From the NCBI GenBank assembly GCA_025517565.1, contig JAOPKD010000005.1:1-64000 (forward strand): DNA of 64,000 nt, written 5' to 3'. The notes beneath the pieces are model-generated. The model saw only the letters and a list, made by a program, of their open reading frames with translations, was not told the origin of the DNA and made no database searches. A program made the translations under genes and the position numbers. Positions 45,223 to 53,949 of the stretch are shown piece by piece (the stretch's first letter is position 1; every line of letters begins with the position of its first letter). The DNA comes from Halapricum hydrolyticum (GTDB taxonomy: Archaea > Halobacteriota > Halobacteria > Halobacteriales > Haloarculaceae).

Positions 45223-46404
45223 TCACACCGGTTTGTCGTCCCCGGTCTCCGCATCCGACTGCTGGCCAGCGTCTGACGCCGTGGACTCCGCGTCGGCGTC
45301 TTCCGATTGGCCTCCGTTGCCGTCCTGTTCGGACTTCCCGTATCCGGTGACCTTCCGGGCGGCGTGAGCACCGATGCCGACCACGCCGGCGCCGACCGCG
45401 GCTAGCCCGGCCGTCTCGACGTCGACGCCGAAGATATTCTGGCGTTCGACCGACTTGTCCAGCGGCTGGAAGCGGTCCCAGAACCCGGGCTCCATACAGC
45501 CGATACACGGCGCGCCCACGTTGAGACAGACGCTCGTCCCGTCGTTCCACAGCCGAGTCTGGTCGTCACAGTGCGTGTAGGGTCCGGCACACCCCACCTG
45601 GTACAGACACCCCTCCTCGCCAGGTTTGTCCGCGAACTCGCCGCGGTCGAAGTAGCCTCGCCACTTGCAGTTGTCGTGGACGAGCGGTTCGTAGAACGGC
45701 TTCGGCCGGTTGTACCGGTCGAGCTCCGGTATGTGGCCGTTGAGAACAGTCGCGATCGTCAACAGTATGTAGTCAGGATGAGGGGGACAGCCTCCGAGAT
45801 TGACGACCGGAAGCCCCGATCCGGCCTCGAAATCCGGTCCGAGTACGCCGGGTTGGGAACGTTGCTCGAACTGGAGCCCCTTCGCTCCCGTGACGTTCTT
45901 GCCGACGTCGTGGAGCCGATTTTTGTTCTCGGCCGCCGGCCAGCCGCCGAAGGCTGCACAGTTGCCCACGCCGATCACGTACTCGGCCTCGGGGGCCAGC
46001 TCCGTGACCCAGTCGTAGACCGGCTTCTCGGCGACCGTCGCGGCGGACGGAATATCGGTCGGCACCGACCCCTCGAGGACGAGTATGTCCGGCGACTTGC
46101 TCATCGACTCGATAGCTGCCTCGCCGTGTTCCGCCATGAGCGTGGGATGGAACGTCAACTCCATCCGGAACTCGCTCAAGGTCTCCTCCAGAGTCGGATA
46201 CTGTCCCTGCAGGAGTGATATCGTACACCCCGAACAGCTCTGTCCTTGCAGCCAGGCGACCTCGACCGGCCCGTCTGTCGCCTGCTGAAGCGCCTGCGCG
46301 ATCTCGCCGGTGTGGCGGGAAACGACCGCTCCGGCAGACATCGTGCCAGCGAGCTTCAAGAAATTTCGCCTGGTCTGGCCGTTGTCACTGCTGCGTATGG
46401 CCAT
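45223..46404 (-). CDS. NiFe hydrogenase small subunit with Tat signal
   Basis: 393 residues. The Tat signal is TRRNFLKLAGTMSAGAVV. Proximal-cluster Cys are in QSCSGCTIS, VGNCAAFGG and GGCPPHP. Distal-cluster ligands are HDNC and GCLYQVGC. The medial 3Fe-type set is THCD, VCLNVGAPCIGC. No supernumerary Cys flank the proximal cluster, so the enzyme resembles standard, oxygen-sensitive hydrogenases. A weak helix (GLAAVGAGVVGIGAHAA, about 332-348) may anchor it, followed by an acidic haloarchaeal tail. First gene of the operon. Confidence 0.94.
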   Translation of the reverse strand: MAIRSSDNGQTRRNFLKLAGTMSAGAVVSRHTGEIAQALQQATDGPVEVAWLQGQSCSGCTISLLQGQYPTLEETLSEFRMELTFHPTLMAEHGEAAIESMSKSPDILVLEGSVPTDIPSAATVAEKPVYDWVTELAPEAEYVIGVGNCAAFGGWPAAENKNRLHDVGKNVTGAKGLQFEQRSQPGVLGPDFEAGSGLPVVNLGGCPPHPDYILLTIATVLNGHIPELDRYNRPKPFYEPLVHDNCKWRGYFDRGEFADKPGEEGCLYQVGCAGPYTHCDDQTRLWNDGTSVCLNVGAPCIGCMEPGFWDRFQPLDKSVERQNIFGVDVETAGLAAVGAGVVGIGAHAARKVTGYGKSEQDGNGGQSEDADAESTASDAGQQSDAETGDDKPV

Positions 46405-46957
46405 ACTGAGAAAAGGAATACAAAGAACATTAAAAATAGATATAGATTCTTGCGCTCTGAGAAGACCAGTTCAGTGTCGAGTCAAGGACTGTGAGAGGTT
46501 ATCGGAGGAATCCGGTGGTTTCGCCATGAGAGTTGCGTTCCACCGTTCAGTCTGGGGTTGGAATCCCCCGACCGGCGACGATACTCTCGATGGGAAACCG
46601 TCGACGGGCACGACTAGATCGGACTCGGACCTCCACAGACCGAATCGAGCGAGGACCCGCCCGGGAGAAAGGCGTCCATATCAGAGAGTATCCTGCCCGA
46701 AATACGACATACGTGAGTACTACTGACGGAAAGACACCGAAGCAGCACCCCGATTGGCGGCGACAGAGGGCCAAAGAGATGAGTGGCGCGGCCCGCATTC
46801 CCGAAAGCTGCCCGTACTAACGTATCCACTTTTCGATGTTTTCTCTACTAGTCGCTTACCGTGAGTACGCATCTGATTCGGTGTAAAACTCTCTCTAAAG
46901 CGTCTCTACCCTTTACATACGCAGGAATTGTGGGGTTCTGACGAGGGTGAGTAAATA
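46405..46957. other. intergenic region upstream of hydrogenase operon and repeat-protein gene
   Basis: A 553-bp gap between divergent transcripts. The hydrogenase side is AT-rich: minus-strand TATTTTTAATG centred near 46433, 29 nt before the ATG, is a good TATA. On the other side CTTTACATA near 46911 and a GAGGGTGAG ribosome-binding-like stretch precede the GTG at 46958. The middle (about 46450-46820) has a lower GC content and short open frames without recognisable products. Confidence 0.5.
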
Positions 46958-49747
46958 GTGATAGAAGACAGAGTAAAACGCACATCAGCAGTCGTGATTT
47001 TCCTTGCGATCGGAGTAGCGACACTGACGGGCACTGTACTCGCGGCGGACGTCGCCAGCGAGCAGAACGCAGCCCAGACAGCATTGAATCAGACGAACGA
47101 CTCGTTCAACGTCTCGAATTTGAGCGTCGAGGACGGTGAGAACGTCACTGTCACCGCCGACATCGACAATCCCGGAGCGGAGCCAGCGATCCAGGCGGTC
47201 GAACTCCGTATTGACGGTGAACTGATCGAGTATCGACCCTGGGCACTCAACCCGGGAGAGACGGAGCAGATCAGTTTCGACGTCGGGTCCGATCAGGTGA
47301 GCGAGGATAGTATCATCAGCGTGCAGACGCGGATGCGTGGCGAAGTGGCGATCTTCGGCGAGGCGACATCGCCCGAAGCATCGATCACCTTCGAGGATCA
47401 GACCAGTGACGGCACCAACGTCACGATCGCAAACATCTCGAACGACGAGACGCCCTACTATGGGGCTGTCTGGACGGTAAATAACGAGACTGGTGAACCC
47501 GAGACGCTCCTCGGGGCGACACAGGTTACTGAGAACGAGACAAGTAACCTCACGGTCTCCTTCGAGGAACCGATCGAGGAGAACCAGACGCTCGTGGCCG
47601 CCGTCCATCCTGACGAAGACGGTAACGCCAGCACGGTCGATCCAGTTGCTGACGAAATTCTCGCCAGTGACACGGCCAACGTGACTGTCGAGATGGTCGA
47701 ACAGCCACCCGAAGCGTCGGTAACCTTCGAGGACCAGACCAGTGACGGCACCAGCGTCACGATCGCAAACATCTCGAACGACGAGACGCCCTACTATGGG
47801 GCTGTCTGGACGGTGAACAACGAGACCGGTGAACCCGAGACGCTCCTCGGGGCGACACAGGTTGCCGAAAACGAAACGAGTGACCTCACGGTCGATTTCG
47901 AGGAGCCGATCGAAGAGAACCAGACGCTAGTCGCCGCCGTCCATCCTGACGAAGACGGCGACGCAGAGACGATTGACCCGGTTGCTGACGAAATTCTCGC
48001 CAGTGACACCGCTAACGTGACTGTCGAGATGGTCGAACAGCCGCCCGAGGCTTCGGTCACTTTCGAGGACCAGACCAGTGATGGCACTAGCGTCACGATC
48101 GCAAACATCTCGAACGACGAGACGCCCTATTACGGGGCTGTCTGGACGGTGAACAACGAGACTGGAGAGCCCGAGACGCTGCTCGGTGCCGCTCAAGTCA
48201 GCGACAACGAAACGAGTAACCTCACTGTATCCTTCGAGGAGCCGATCGAAGAGAACCAGACGCTCGTGGCTGCCGTTCACCCTGACGAGGACGGCAACGC
48301 TAGCACGGTCGATCCAGTTGCTGACGAAATTCTCGCCAGTGACACGGCCAACGTGACTGTCGAGATGGTCGAACAGCCACCCGAAGCGTCGGTAACCTTC
48401 GAGGACCAGGCCAGTGACGGCACCAGCGTCACGATCGCAAATATCTCGAACGACGAGACGCCCTATTACGGGGCTGTCTGGACGGTGAACAACGAGACTG
48501 GCGAACCCGAGACGCTCCTCGGTGCCGCGCAGGTCAGCGACAACGAGACGAGTGACCTCACGGTCGATTTCGAGGAGCCGATCGAAGAGAACCAGACGCT
48601 CGTGGCTGCCGTCCACCCTGACGAAGACGGCGACGCAGAGACGATTGACCCGGTTGCTGACGAAATTCTCGCCAGTGACACGGCCAACGTGACTGTCGAG
48701 ATGGTTGAACAGCCGCCCGGAGCGTCGGTGACCTTCGAGGACCAGACCAGTGACGGCACCAGCGTTACGATCGCGAACGCCTCGAACGACGAGATACCGT
48801 ACTACGGAGCTGTCTGGACAGTGAACAACGAGACTGGCGAACCCGAGACGCTCCTCGGGGCGACACAGGTTGCCGAAAACGAAACGAGTGACCTCGCGGT
48901 CTCCTTCGAGGAGCCGATCGAAGAGAACCAGACGCTAGTCGCCGCCGTCCATCCTGACGAAGACGGTAACGCCAGCACGGTCGATCCAGTTGCTGACGAA
49001 ATTCTCGCCAGTGACACGGCCAACGTGACTGTCGAGATGGTCGAACAGCCGCCCGAGGCTTCGGTCACTTTCGAGGACCAGACCAGTGATGGCACTAGCG
49101 TCACGATCGCAAATATCTCGAACGATGAGACGCCCTATTACGGGGCTGTCTGGACGGTGAACAACGAGACCGGTGAACCCGAGACGCTGCTCGGTGCCGC
49201 GCAGGTCAGCGACAACGAAACGAGTAACCTCACGGTCTCCTTCGAGGAACCGATCGAAGAGAATCAGATGCTAGTCGCCGCCGTCCACCCTGACGAGGAC
49301 GGCAACGCTAGCACGGTTGACCCGATCACCGAGGCAATCCTCGCCAGTGACACCGCTAACGTGACTGTCGAAGCGGTCGAACAGCCACCCGAAGCGTCGA
49401 TCACCTTCGAGGACCAGACCAGTGACGGATCGACTGTCGCCGTCGCGAACGCGTTCTACGAACAACCACCGTTCTACGTCGCCGTATACGGCACGAACGC
49501 CTCCAGCGACATGATGATAATCGGTCTCCAGCAAGTCAGCGAACCCGAATCGAGCGGGCTGACGATGACGGTCGACGAACCGCTCGCCGAAACCGGAACG
49601 CTCGTCGTCGGGCTCCACCCCGACGCTGACGGAGATGCCGAGACGGTCGATCCGATGACGGACAGTTACCTGGCTATCGGTATGGCTGAGGTGACCGTCG
49701 ACCTCGACGACGCGAACGCAACGAGCGCTATCGAAGCCCTTCTGTAA
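46958..49747 (+). CDS. secreted surface protein with seven tandem DUF7282-like repeats
   Basis: 929 residues, GTG start. Signal peptide at 1-29 (SAVVIFLAIGVATLTGTVLA). Residues 45-138 look like a CARDB-type beta domain (VSNLSVEDGENVTVTADIDNPG). Seven 112-residue units then begin with EAS(V/I)TFEDQTSDG; units 1-6 are nearly identical and unit 7 (from about 812) diverges. The units resemble haloarchaeal DUF7282. NxT/S sequons are dense (up to about eight per unit), suggesting heavy N-glycosylation. There is no C-terminal anchor, PGF motif or lipobox, so retention is unclear. Possible roles: adhesin, stalk or S-layer associate. Confidence 0.8.
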   Translation: MIEDRVKRTSAVVIFLAIGVATLTGTVLAADVASEQNAAQTALNQTNDSFNVSNLSVEDGENVTVTADIDNPGAEPAIQAVELRIDGELIEYRPWALNPGETEQISFDVGSDQVSEDSIISVQTRMRGEVAIFGEATSPEASITFEDQTSDGTNVTIANISNDETPYYGAVWTVNNETGEPETLLGATQVTENETSNLTVSFEEPIEENQTLVAAVHPDEDGNASTVDPVADEILASDTANVTVEMVEQPPEASVTFEDQTSDGTSVTIANISNDETPYYGAVWTVNNETGEPETLLGATQVAENETSDLTVDFEEPIEENQTLVAAVHPDEDGDAETIDPVADEILASDTANVTVEMVEQPPEASVTFEDQTSDGTSVTIANISNDETPYYGAVWTVNNETGEPETLLGAAQVSDNETSNLTVSFEEPIEENQTLVAAVHPDEDGNASTVDPVADEILASDTANVTVEMVEQPPEASVTFEDQASDGTSVTIANISNDETPYYGAVWTVNNETGEPETLLGAAQVSDNETSDLTVDFEEPIEENQTLVAAVHPDEDGDAETIDPVADEILASDTANVTVEMVEQPPGASVTFEDQTSDGTSVTIANASNDEIPYYGAVWTVNNETGEPETLLGATQVAENETSDLAVSFEEPIEENQTLVAAVHPDEDGNASTVDPVADEILASDTANVTVEMVEQPPEASVTFEDQTSDGTSVTIANISNDETPYYGAVWTVNNETGEPETLLGAAQVSDNETSNLTVSFEEPIEENQMLVAAVHPDEDGNASTVDPITEAILASDTANVTVEAVEQPPEASITFEDQTSDGSTVAVANAFYEQPPFYVAVYGTNASSDMMIIGLQQVSEPESSGLTMTVDEPLAETGTLVVGLHPDADGDAETVDPMTDSYLAIGMAEVTVDLDDANATSAIEALL
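47375..49390. repeat. six near-identical 336-bp coding repeats
   Basis: Repeat starts fall exactly every 336 bp at 47375, 47711, 48047, 48383, 48719 and 49055; a seventh divergent unit starts at 49391. Units differ mainly in alternating cassettes (SNLTVSFEEP versus SDLTVDFEEP; GNASTVDP versus GDAETIDP), a mosaic typical of gene conversion or unequal crossing over. Assemblies and copy number may be unstable here. Confidence 0.95.
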
Positions 49748-49783
49748 CGACCGGCGTTACTACTCGATCACGCTATTTTTCGC

Positions 49784-50470
49784 TCACGTCCAGGATTCGC
49801 CGCTCGCCAGATCAGTTGCTCCGTCCAGTTTCGAGGATGGGCAGATATCTTCGAGCACGCAGACTTCACAGTCGGGGCTCCGTGCCGTACAGACGGCCCG
49901 GCCGTGGTCGATGAACAGGTGAGTGAACGCCTGCCACTCCTCGCGCGGGACGATAGAAGCGAGATCCCTCTCGATCGCTTCGGGTCGTTCCTCTTCGGTA
50001 AGGCCGAGCCGGCGAGTGATCCGCTGGACGTGCGTGTCGACGACGATCCCTTCAACGACGTCGTGGCCGTGCTGGAGGACGACGTTCGCGGTCTTGCGCC
50101 CGACGCCCGGCAGGTCGGTCAACTCGGCCATCGTATCCGGGACCTCCCCGTCGTGCTCCTCGACCAGGATTTCCCCGATGCCCTTGAGATACCCGCCCTT
50201 GTTGTTGTGGAACGTGACGCCGTAGATGTCCTCGGCGAGTTGCTCCTCGCTGGCCTCGGCGTAGTCCTCGGCGGTCTCGTATTTCTCGAAGAGGTCCTCG
50301 GTGACCTCGTTGACGCGCTCGTCGGTGCACTGTGCCGAGAGCACGACCGCGACGAGGAGTTCGAGCCGGTCGGAGAAGTTCAGCGAGATGGTCGAATCGG
50401 GGTACTCCTCGTGGAGTCGGTCGATCACCTCGGCCGCCTGTGCCTCGCGAGAATCGAGTGGCTCGCCCAT
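49784..50470 (-). CDS. nth: endonuclease III (DNA glycosylase/AP lyase)
   Basis: A 228-residue base-excision-repair enzyme for oxidised pyrimidines. HhH element LPGVGRKTANVVL with the catalytic Lys, catalytic Asp in VDTHVQRITRRLG, and the 4Fe-4S loop CTARSPDCEVCVLEDIC (C-x6-C-x2-C-x5-C). The ATG at 50470 (MGEPLDSREAQ) gives the normal length; the frame upstream belongs to noise antisense to the next gene. Convergent with the repeat-protein gene. Confidence 0.95.
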   Translation of the reverse strand: MGEPLDSREAQAAEVIDRLHEEYPDSTISLNFSDRLELLVAVVLSAQCTDERVNEVTEDLFEKYETAEDYAEASEEQLAEDIYGVTFHNNKGGYLKGIGEILVEEHDGEVPDTMAELTDLPGVGRKTANVVLQHGHDVVEGIVVDTHVQRITRRLGLTEEERPEAIERDLASIVPREEWQAFTHLFIDHGRAVCTARSPDCEVCVLEDICPSSKLDGATDLASGESWT

Positions 50471-50513
50471 GGGAGGGCCTTGGACGGCCGAGGCTTGAGA
50501 GGTTCGAAAGCGG

Positions 50514-51140
50514 CTAGACGCTGTCGGCCGGCCGGTGGCCGAACGGCAGCAGGTACAGCGGTTCGAACACCGCTTCGAGCGCCAGCACGTCCGCAAGCGC
50601 CTCGTCGTCGAACGCACCCACCGGACAGCTGCCCAGTCCGCGGGCCTCACAGACCAGGTGGAGGTTCTGTGCCGCGTGGCCGGCCTCCATGTGGACATAG
50701 CGCTCGCCGTGGTCGGGGTACCGGCCTGTGGTGCGGCTGTAGTCCGCCGACAGCGCGACGACCGCGGGCGAATCGACGACGACCGGCTGATCGAGCGCAG
50801 CCGCCGCGAGTTCGTCGTGGATCGGCCCGTCCAGGCGGCGCTCGAGCGCGTGCTGATCCGGATCGTAGCGGTACAGTCCAGGGTCGAGATCCACACAGCC
50901 GCCCGGGGCGACTTCGAGGTCGGCGACCAGCGGGAAGGTGGCCCCCGCGCTCGGGGCAGCCCGCATGTCGACGCCGTCCCGTTCGTGTGTGACGCCCTGT
51001 ACCGCCCACAGCAACTGCGCGACGGTGTCCAGCGAGACGGCCTCGTCAGCGAACGAGCGCCGGCTCGCACGCGTCGCGATCGCCGCTTCGACGCTCGTCG
51101 AAGCCCCGCTCGATGGCTCGGGAAGGTCGACCGTGTTCAT
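50514..51140 (-). CDS. SagB/ThcOx-type nitroreductase family oxidoreductase
   Basis: A 208-residue FMN-binding nitroreductase fold. The SagB-type signature is present: TRASRRSFADEAVSLDTVAQLLWAVQG, APSAGATFPLVADLEV and EAGHAAQNLHLVCEARGLGSCPVGAFDD. In peptide-modifying clusters such enzymes oxidise azolines, but no cyclodehydratase (YcaO) or precursor is nearby, so a generic NAD(P)H or flavin role is as likely. Confidence 0.85.
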   Translation of the reverse strand: MNTVDLPEPSSGASTSVEAAIATRASRRSFADEAVSLDTVAQLLWAVQGVTHERDGVDMRAAPSAGATFPLVADLEVAPGGCVDLDPGLYRYDPDQHALERRLDGPIHDELAAAALDQPVVVDSPAVVALSADYSRTTGRYPDHGERYVHMEAGHAAQNLHLVCEARGLGSCPVGAFDDEALADVLALEAVFEPLYLLPFGHRPADSV

Positions 51141-51183
51141 ACGTGCCCTTCACAGGCAACTACAAAAAGAGCCGGTCCCGTCG

Positions 51184-51639
51184 CTATGAACCCTCGGTCG
51201 CCTCGACGACTGCCGACTGAAGCTCGTCGAGTGGCACCTGATCGTTGGCGTCGCTGACCTCCCACGCGAAGCGGATCACACACCTCGGGTCCGCGACCAC
51301 GAGCGCCCGCCGGAGTCCGCCAGTCGTTCGACCGACGCCGTAGAGGTCGGTGACGTAGCCGCCGCGATCGTGGAGTACCGGGAACGGCAGCCCCTCGGCG
51401 AGTCGGGCCAGCGCGTCGGGATCGGTACCGATCCCGAAGACGCTGAGGCGATCGACGACCTGTGCCCAGTCGACGCCGGCGAGCGCTTCGAGCAGCGGCC
51501 GCGCTGCCGATTCGTCATCGGGCACGAAGGCCAGCACTACCGGTCCGGCGTCCGCCGCGGCCGAGAGCATGTACTCCGCACCCGGAGCGTTGGCCGCCGA
51601 CAAGTAGAAGTCCGGCGCTGGATCGCCCGCTTCGAGCAT
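51184..51639 (-). CDS. redoxin-family protein lacking the peroxidatic cysteine
   Basis: A 151-residue thioredoxin-fold protein of the AhpC/TSA type. LEAGDPAPDFYLSAANAPG, VVLAFVPDDESAARP, LSVFGIGTDPDALARLAEG and FPVLHDRGGYVTDLYGV follow peroxiredoxin layout. At the site normally FxPxxFTxxC the sequence reads FVPDDESAARP, with Arg and no Cys; the single remaining Cys (DPRCVIRF) is at another position. It is therefore unlikely to be a peroxidase. ATG 51639 is preferred to a GTG at 51654. Confidence 0.75.
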   Translation of the reverse strand: MLEAGDPAPDFYLSAANAPGAEYMLSAAADAGPVVLAFVPDDESAARPLLEALAGVDWAQVVDRLSVFGIGTDPDALARLAEGLPFPVLHDRGGYVTDLYGVGRTTGGLRRALVVADPRCVIRFAWEVSDANDQVPLDELQSAVVEATEGS

Positions 51640-51753
51640 AGCTGTTGGTTGCACGGCACGAGAAAAAGCGTGTGGGTGTCGTATACATCGGCCCGTGCGA
51701 CAGTGTCACAGTCCCGGACAATCCTGAAGGGGGTCGCCGCCGACTGTCGACGT

Positions 51754-52272
51754 ATGCCCGGTCCCGTATTCCTCCGTGGCGAGGACGTGACGCTGCATCC
51801 GCAGGGCGAAGACGACGTACAGTTCCTCCAGCGGCTCATCAATCATCCCGACGTCTGGCCGTCGCTGGCGAGCGTCGAGCCGCTGACCGAGGCCGAAGAG
51901 CGCGAATGGATCGAAGACACCGACAAGGACAGCGTCGACCTCATCGTTTGCGCCGACGGCGAGCGCGTCGGGACGATCGGGCTCAACCGATTCAACGAGA
52001 CGTGGGGCCTGGCCGAACTCGGATACATGATCGATCCCGAGGCCCAGGGCAACGGCTACGCCACCGACGCCACCCGCCGGCTGGTCCAGTATGGGTTCGA
52101 GGACCGTCGCCTCCACAAGATCATGGCGAACGTCTACGAGAACAACCCCGCGTCCCAGCGCGTCCTCGAAAAGGTCGGGTTCCAGCAGGAGGGCGTCCTG
52201 CGCGAGCAGGCGTACGTACGCGGGGAGCGCATCGACGTGATCCGGTACGGGTTGTTAGCCGAGGAGTTCTAA
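51754..52272 (+). CDS. RimJ/RimL-type N-acetyltransferase
   Basis: A 172-residue GNAT of the Rim-like subgroup. Motifs: GEDVTLHPQGEDDVQFLQRL start, LGYMIDPEAQGNGYATDATRRLVQYGF (Q-x-x-G-x-A), MANVYENNPASQRVLEKVGFQQEGVLR. These enzymes acetylate protein N-termini or small amines; the target is not predictable. It is followed after 58 nt by the RIO-like kinase gene on the same strand. Confidence 0.87.
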   Translation: MPGPVFLRGEDVTLHPQGEDDVQFLQRLINHPDVWPSLASVEPLTEAEEREWIEDTDKDSVDLIVCADGERVGTIGLNRFNETWGLAELGYMIDPEAQGNGYATDATRRLVQYGFEDRRLHKIMANVYENNPASQRVLEKVGFQQEGVLREQAYVRGERIDVIRYGLLAEEF

Positions 52273-52330
52273 TCGGCACGCTCTCGCGCGAGGACGCAAC
52301 TGCTAATTGGTTCGAACACCCAGACCACGT

Positions 52331-53155
52331 ATGGCCTTTCGCCGGCTGTTGCGTGGACAGATCGACCGGGAGCGACTGGAATCGGTCGCACAGGCGGTCG
52401 CCGAGCGCCACGGACAGTCGGTCGGTCACATCGAGCTGCTGGACGGGAACAACTGGCTGTCGGCACCGTTCGTGCTCGACGATCAGTATTTCGTCAAGGC
52501 CATTTCCCGCCAGCACTCGCTGGTACACGCGTTGCTGACAGCCGGGCGCAACCTCGGGGCGTTCTCCAGCGGTTCCGAGGGCTTTTTCGAGCACTTTTCG
52601 ACGCCGGCGGAGATGGCTGACCACGAACTGGCCGCGGCTCGGCAGATGCGCGAACTCGGGATCAACGTCCCGCGCCCGATCGAAGCGTTCGAACACGACG
52701 GTCTGGGCGTCGTCGTCATGGAGTACCTCCCGGAGTTCATCACGCTGGACGACGCTCCGGTCGGAGACGTGCGCGCCCACGCGGCGCCGCTGTTCGAGTG
52801 GCTGACAGAGATGCACGAAGCGGGCTTCGCCCACGGCGATCTCCGGGCGGAGAACGTCCTCCTCTCGCGGGGCGAACTGTACTTTATCGACGCGACGGCC
52901 GTCGACGAGCGGCGGATCCAGGACGCGCGCGCCTACGACGTCGCGTGTGCACTGGCGGTGCTGGAGCCGATCATCGGAGCCAGTGACGCGGTCGCGGCAG
53001 CTGCGGCCGTCTGTGATGATGAGACGCTGTTGGCCGCCGAAGACTTTCTGGATTTCGTCAATATCCGGCCCGATCACAGCTTCGACGCCCGCGCCCTGAA
53101 CGGTGAGCTGGAGAAGGTAGCGACTCGGGACGGAGAGCCAGACAGTTCAGCGTAG
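52331..53155 (+). CDS. RIO-like protein kinase
   Basis: 274 residues. A short N-terminal helix domain precedes the kinase fold: DDQYFVKAI (ATP-binding Lys), MADHELAAARQMRELGINVPRPIEAFE (helix C Glu), VVMEYLPEF hinge, FAHGDLRAENVLL catalytic loop (HGDLxxxN) and YFIDAT in place of DFG. Short and without activation segment, it belongs with RIO/LPS-kinase-like atypical kinases, distinct from the canonical RIO1/RIO2 ribosome factors. Target unknown. ATG 52331 chosen; a GTG eight codons upstream is less likely. Confidence 0.7.
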   Translation: MAFRRLLRGQIDRERLESVAQAVAERHGQSVGHIELLDGNNWLSAPFVLDDQYFVKAISRQHSLVHALLTAGRNLGAFSSGSEGFFEHFSTPAEMADHELAAARQMRELGINVPRPIEAFEHDGLGVVVMEYLPEFITLDDAPVGDVRAHAAPLFEWLTEMHEAGFAHGDLRAENVLLSRGELYFIDATAVDERRIQDARAYDVACALAVLEPIIGASDAVAAAAAVCDDETLLAAEDFLDFVNIRPDHSFDARALNGELEKVATRDGEPDSSA

Positions 53156-53204
53156 CCGGTGGGTGCGGGCGACGCGCTGCATACGGACAGAGAAAACGGA
53201 AAGA

Positions 53205-53243
53205 GGGGGTGGGGGGTGGGGGGTGGCACCCAAAACTGGGTGC
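53205..53243 (+). other. G-run tract followed by perfect hairpin
   Basis: G5-T-G6-T-G6-T-GG at 53205-53226 directly abuts a 7-bp perfect stem with AAAC loop (GCACCCA 53226-53232, TGGGTGC 53237-53243). The block sits 50 nt after the kinase stop and about 110 nt before rimI. It may form a G-quadruplex-like structure on the coding strand and act as terminator or mRNA-end element; this is inference. Confidence 0.5.
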
Positions 53244-53352
53244 ACGCTCGGCTTGGACGGCGGTATTCAAGAACTTTGTGGCCAGGGTGTCGGCTATTCT
53301 GCTATTTTCACGGTCGTTAGACATAAACACGCGGGATTCGTAAATCGAGATT

Positions 53353-53838
53353 GTGACGACGACGGCACCGACCGACGCGCTGGAGCCGACTGTCCGCCAG
53401 GCCGCGCGTACGGACTTGCTCGCGGTCTTCCGGATCGAACAGGCGTCGTTTCCCCAGCCGTGGCCTTACTCGGCGTTCGAGCAGTTCCTCGCCTCGCCGG
53501 GCTTCCTGGTGGCGGAAGTCGGCGGTCCCGACGAACCCGGTCAGTCCGGAATCGTCGGCTACGTCGTCGCCGACACCGTTCCGAATCACGGCCAGCCGCT
53601 GGGTCACGTCAAGGATCTGGCGGTCCACCCCGACCGGCGGGGAGAGGGCGTCGGTTCACTGCTACTCGGGCGGGCGCTTGCTACCCTCGACGACGTGGGC
53701 GTCAGTTCGGTAAAGCTGGAGGTCCGGGCCGGCAACGAGCGCGCCAGGTCGCTGTACGAGCGCTTCGGGTTCAGACACCTACGGACGATCCCCAACTACT
53801 ACGACGACGGCGAGGACGCGTTCGTGCTCGTTCGCTGA
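53353..53838 (+). CDS. rimI: ribosomal-protein-alanine-type N-acetyltransferase
   Basis: A 161-residue GNAT of RimI type. VRQAARTDLLAVFRIEQASFPQPWPYSAFEQFL (FPxPW), DLAVHPDRRGEGVGSLLLGRAL (R-x-x-G-x-G) and LEVRAGNERARSLYERFGF give a clear RimI/Ard1-like signature. It probably acetylates protein N-termini co-translationally. GTG start 53353. It is followed by gatB after 111 nt. Confidence 0.87.
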   Translation: MTTTAPTDALEPTVRQAARTDLLAVFRIEQASFPQPWPYSAFEQFLASPGFLVAEVGGPDEPGQSGIVGYVVADTVPNHGQPLGHVKDLAVHPDRRGEGVGSLLLGRALATLDDVGVSSVKLEVRAGNERARSLYERFGFRHLRTIPNYYDDGEDAFVLVR

Positions 53839-53949
53839 TCGACCGCCTTCGATCGCCGCGAGCGGGCCGTCGATCCGTTCAGGCGCTGCCGAATCGATGC
53901 GGGAACACTGTTCGTTACCCATAAGCCCCACGACCCCGAATCGGGTGTA

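Noticed and set aside
47375..49390. Regularly spaced repeats that might suggest a CRISPR-like array
   Set aside because: Units are 336 bp, in frame and protein-coding without spacers; no cas genes are present.
50471..51070. Upstream extension of nth to 51070
   Set aside because: The extension overlaps the SagB-type gene in another frame and has Ser/Arg/Thr-rich shadow composition.
50514..51140. SagB-type gene as part of a peptide natural-product cluster
   Set aside because: No YcaO, precursor peptide, protease or transporter gene lies within several kb.
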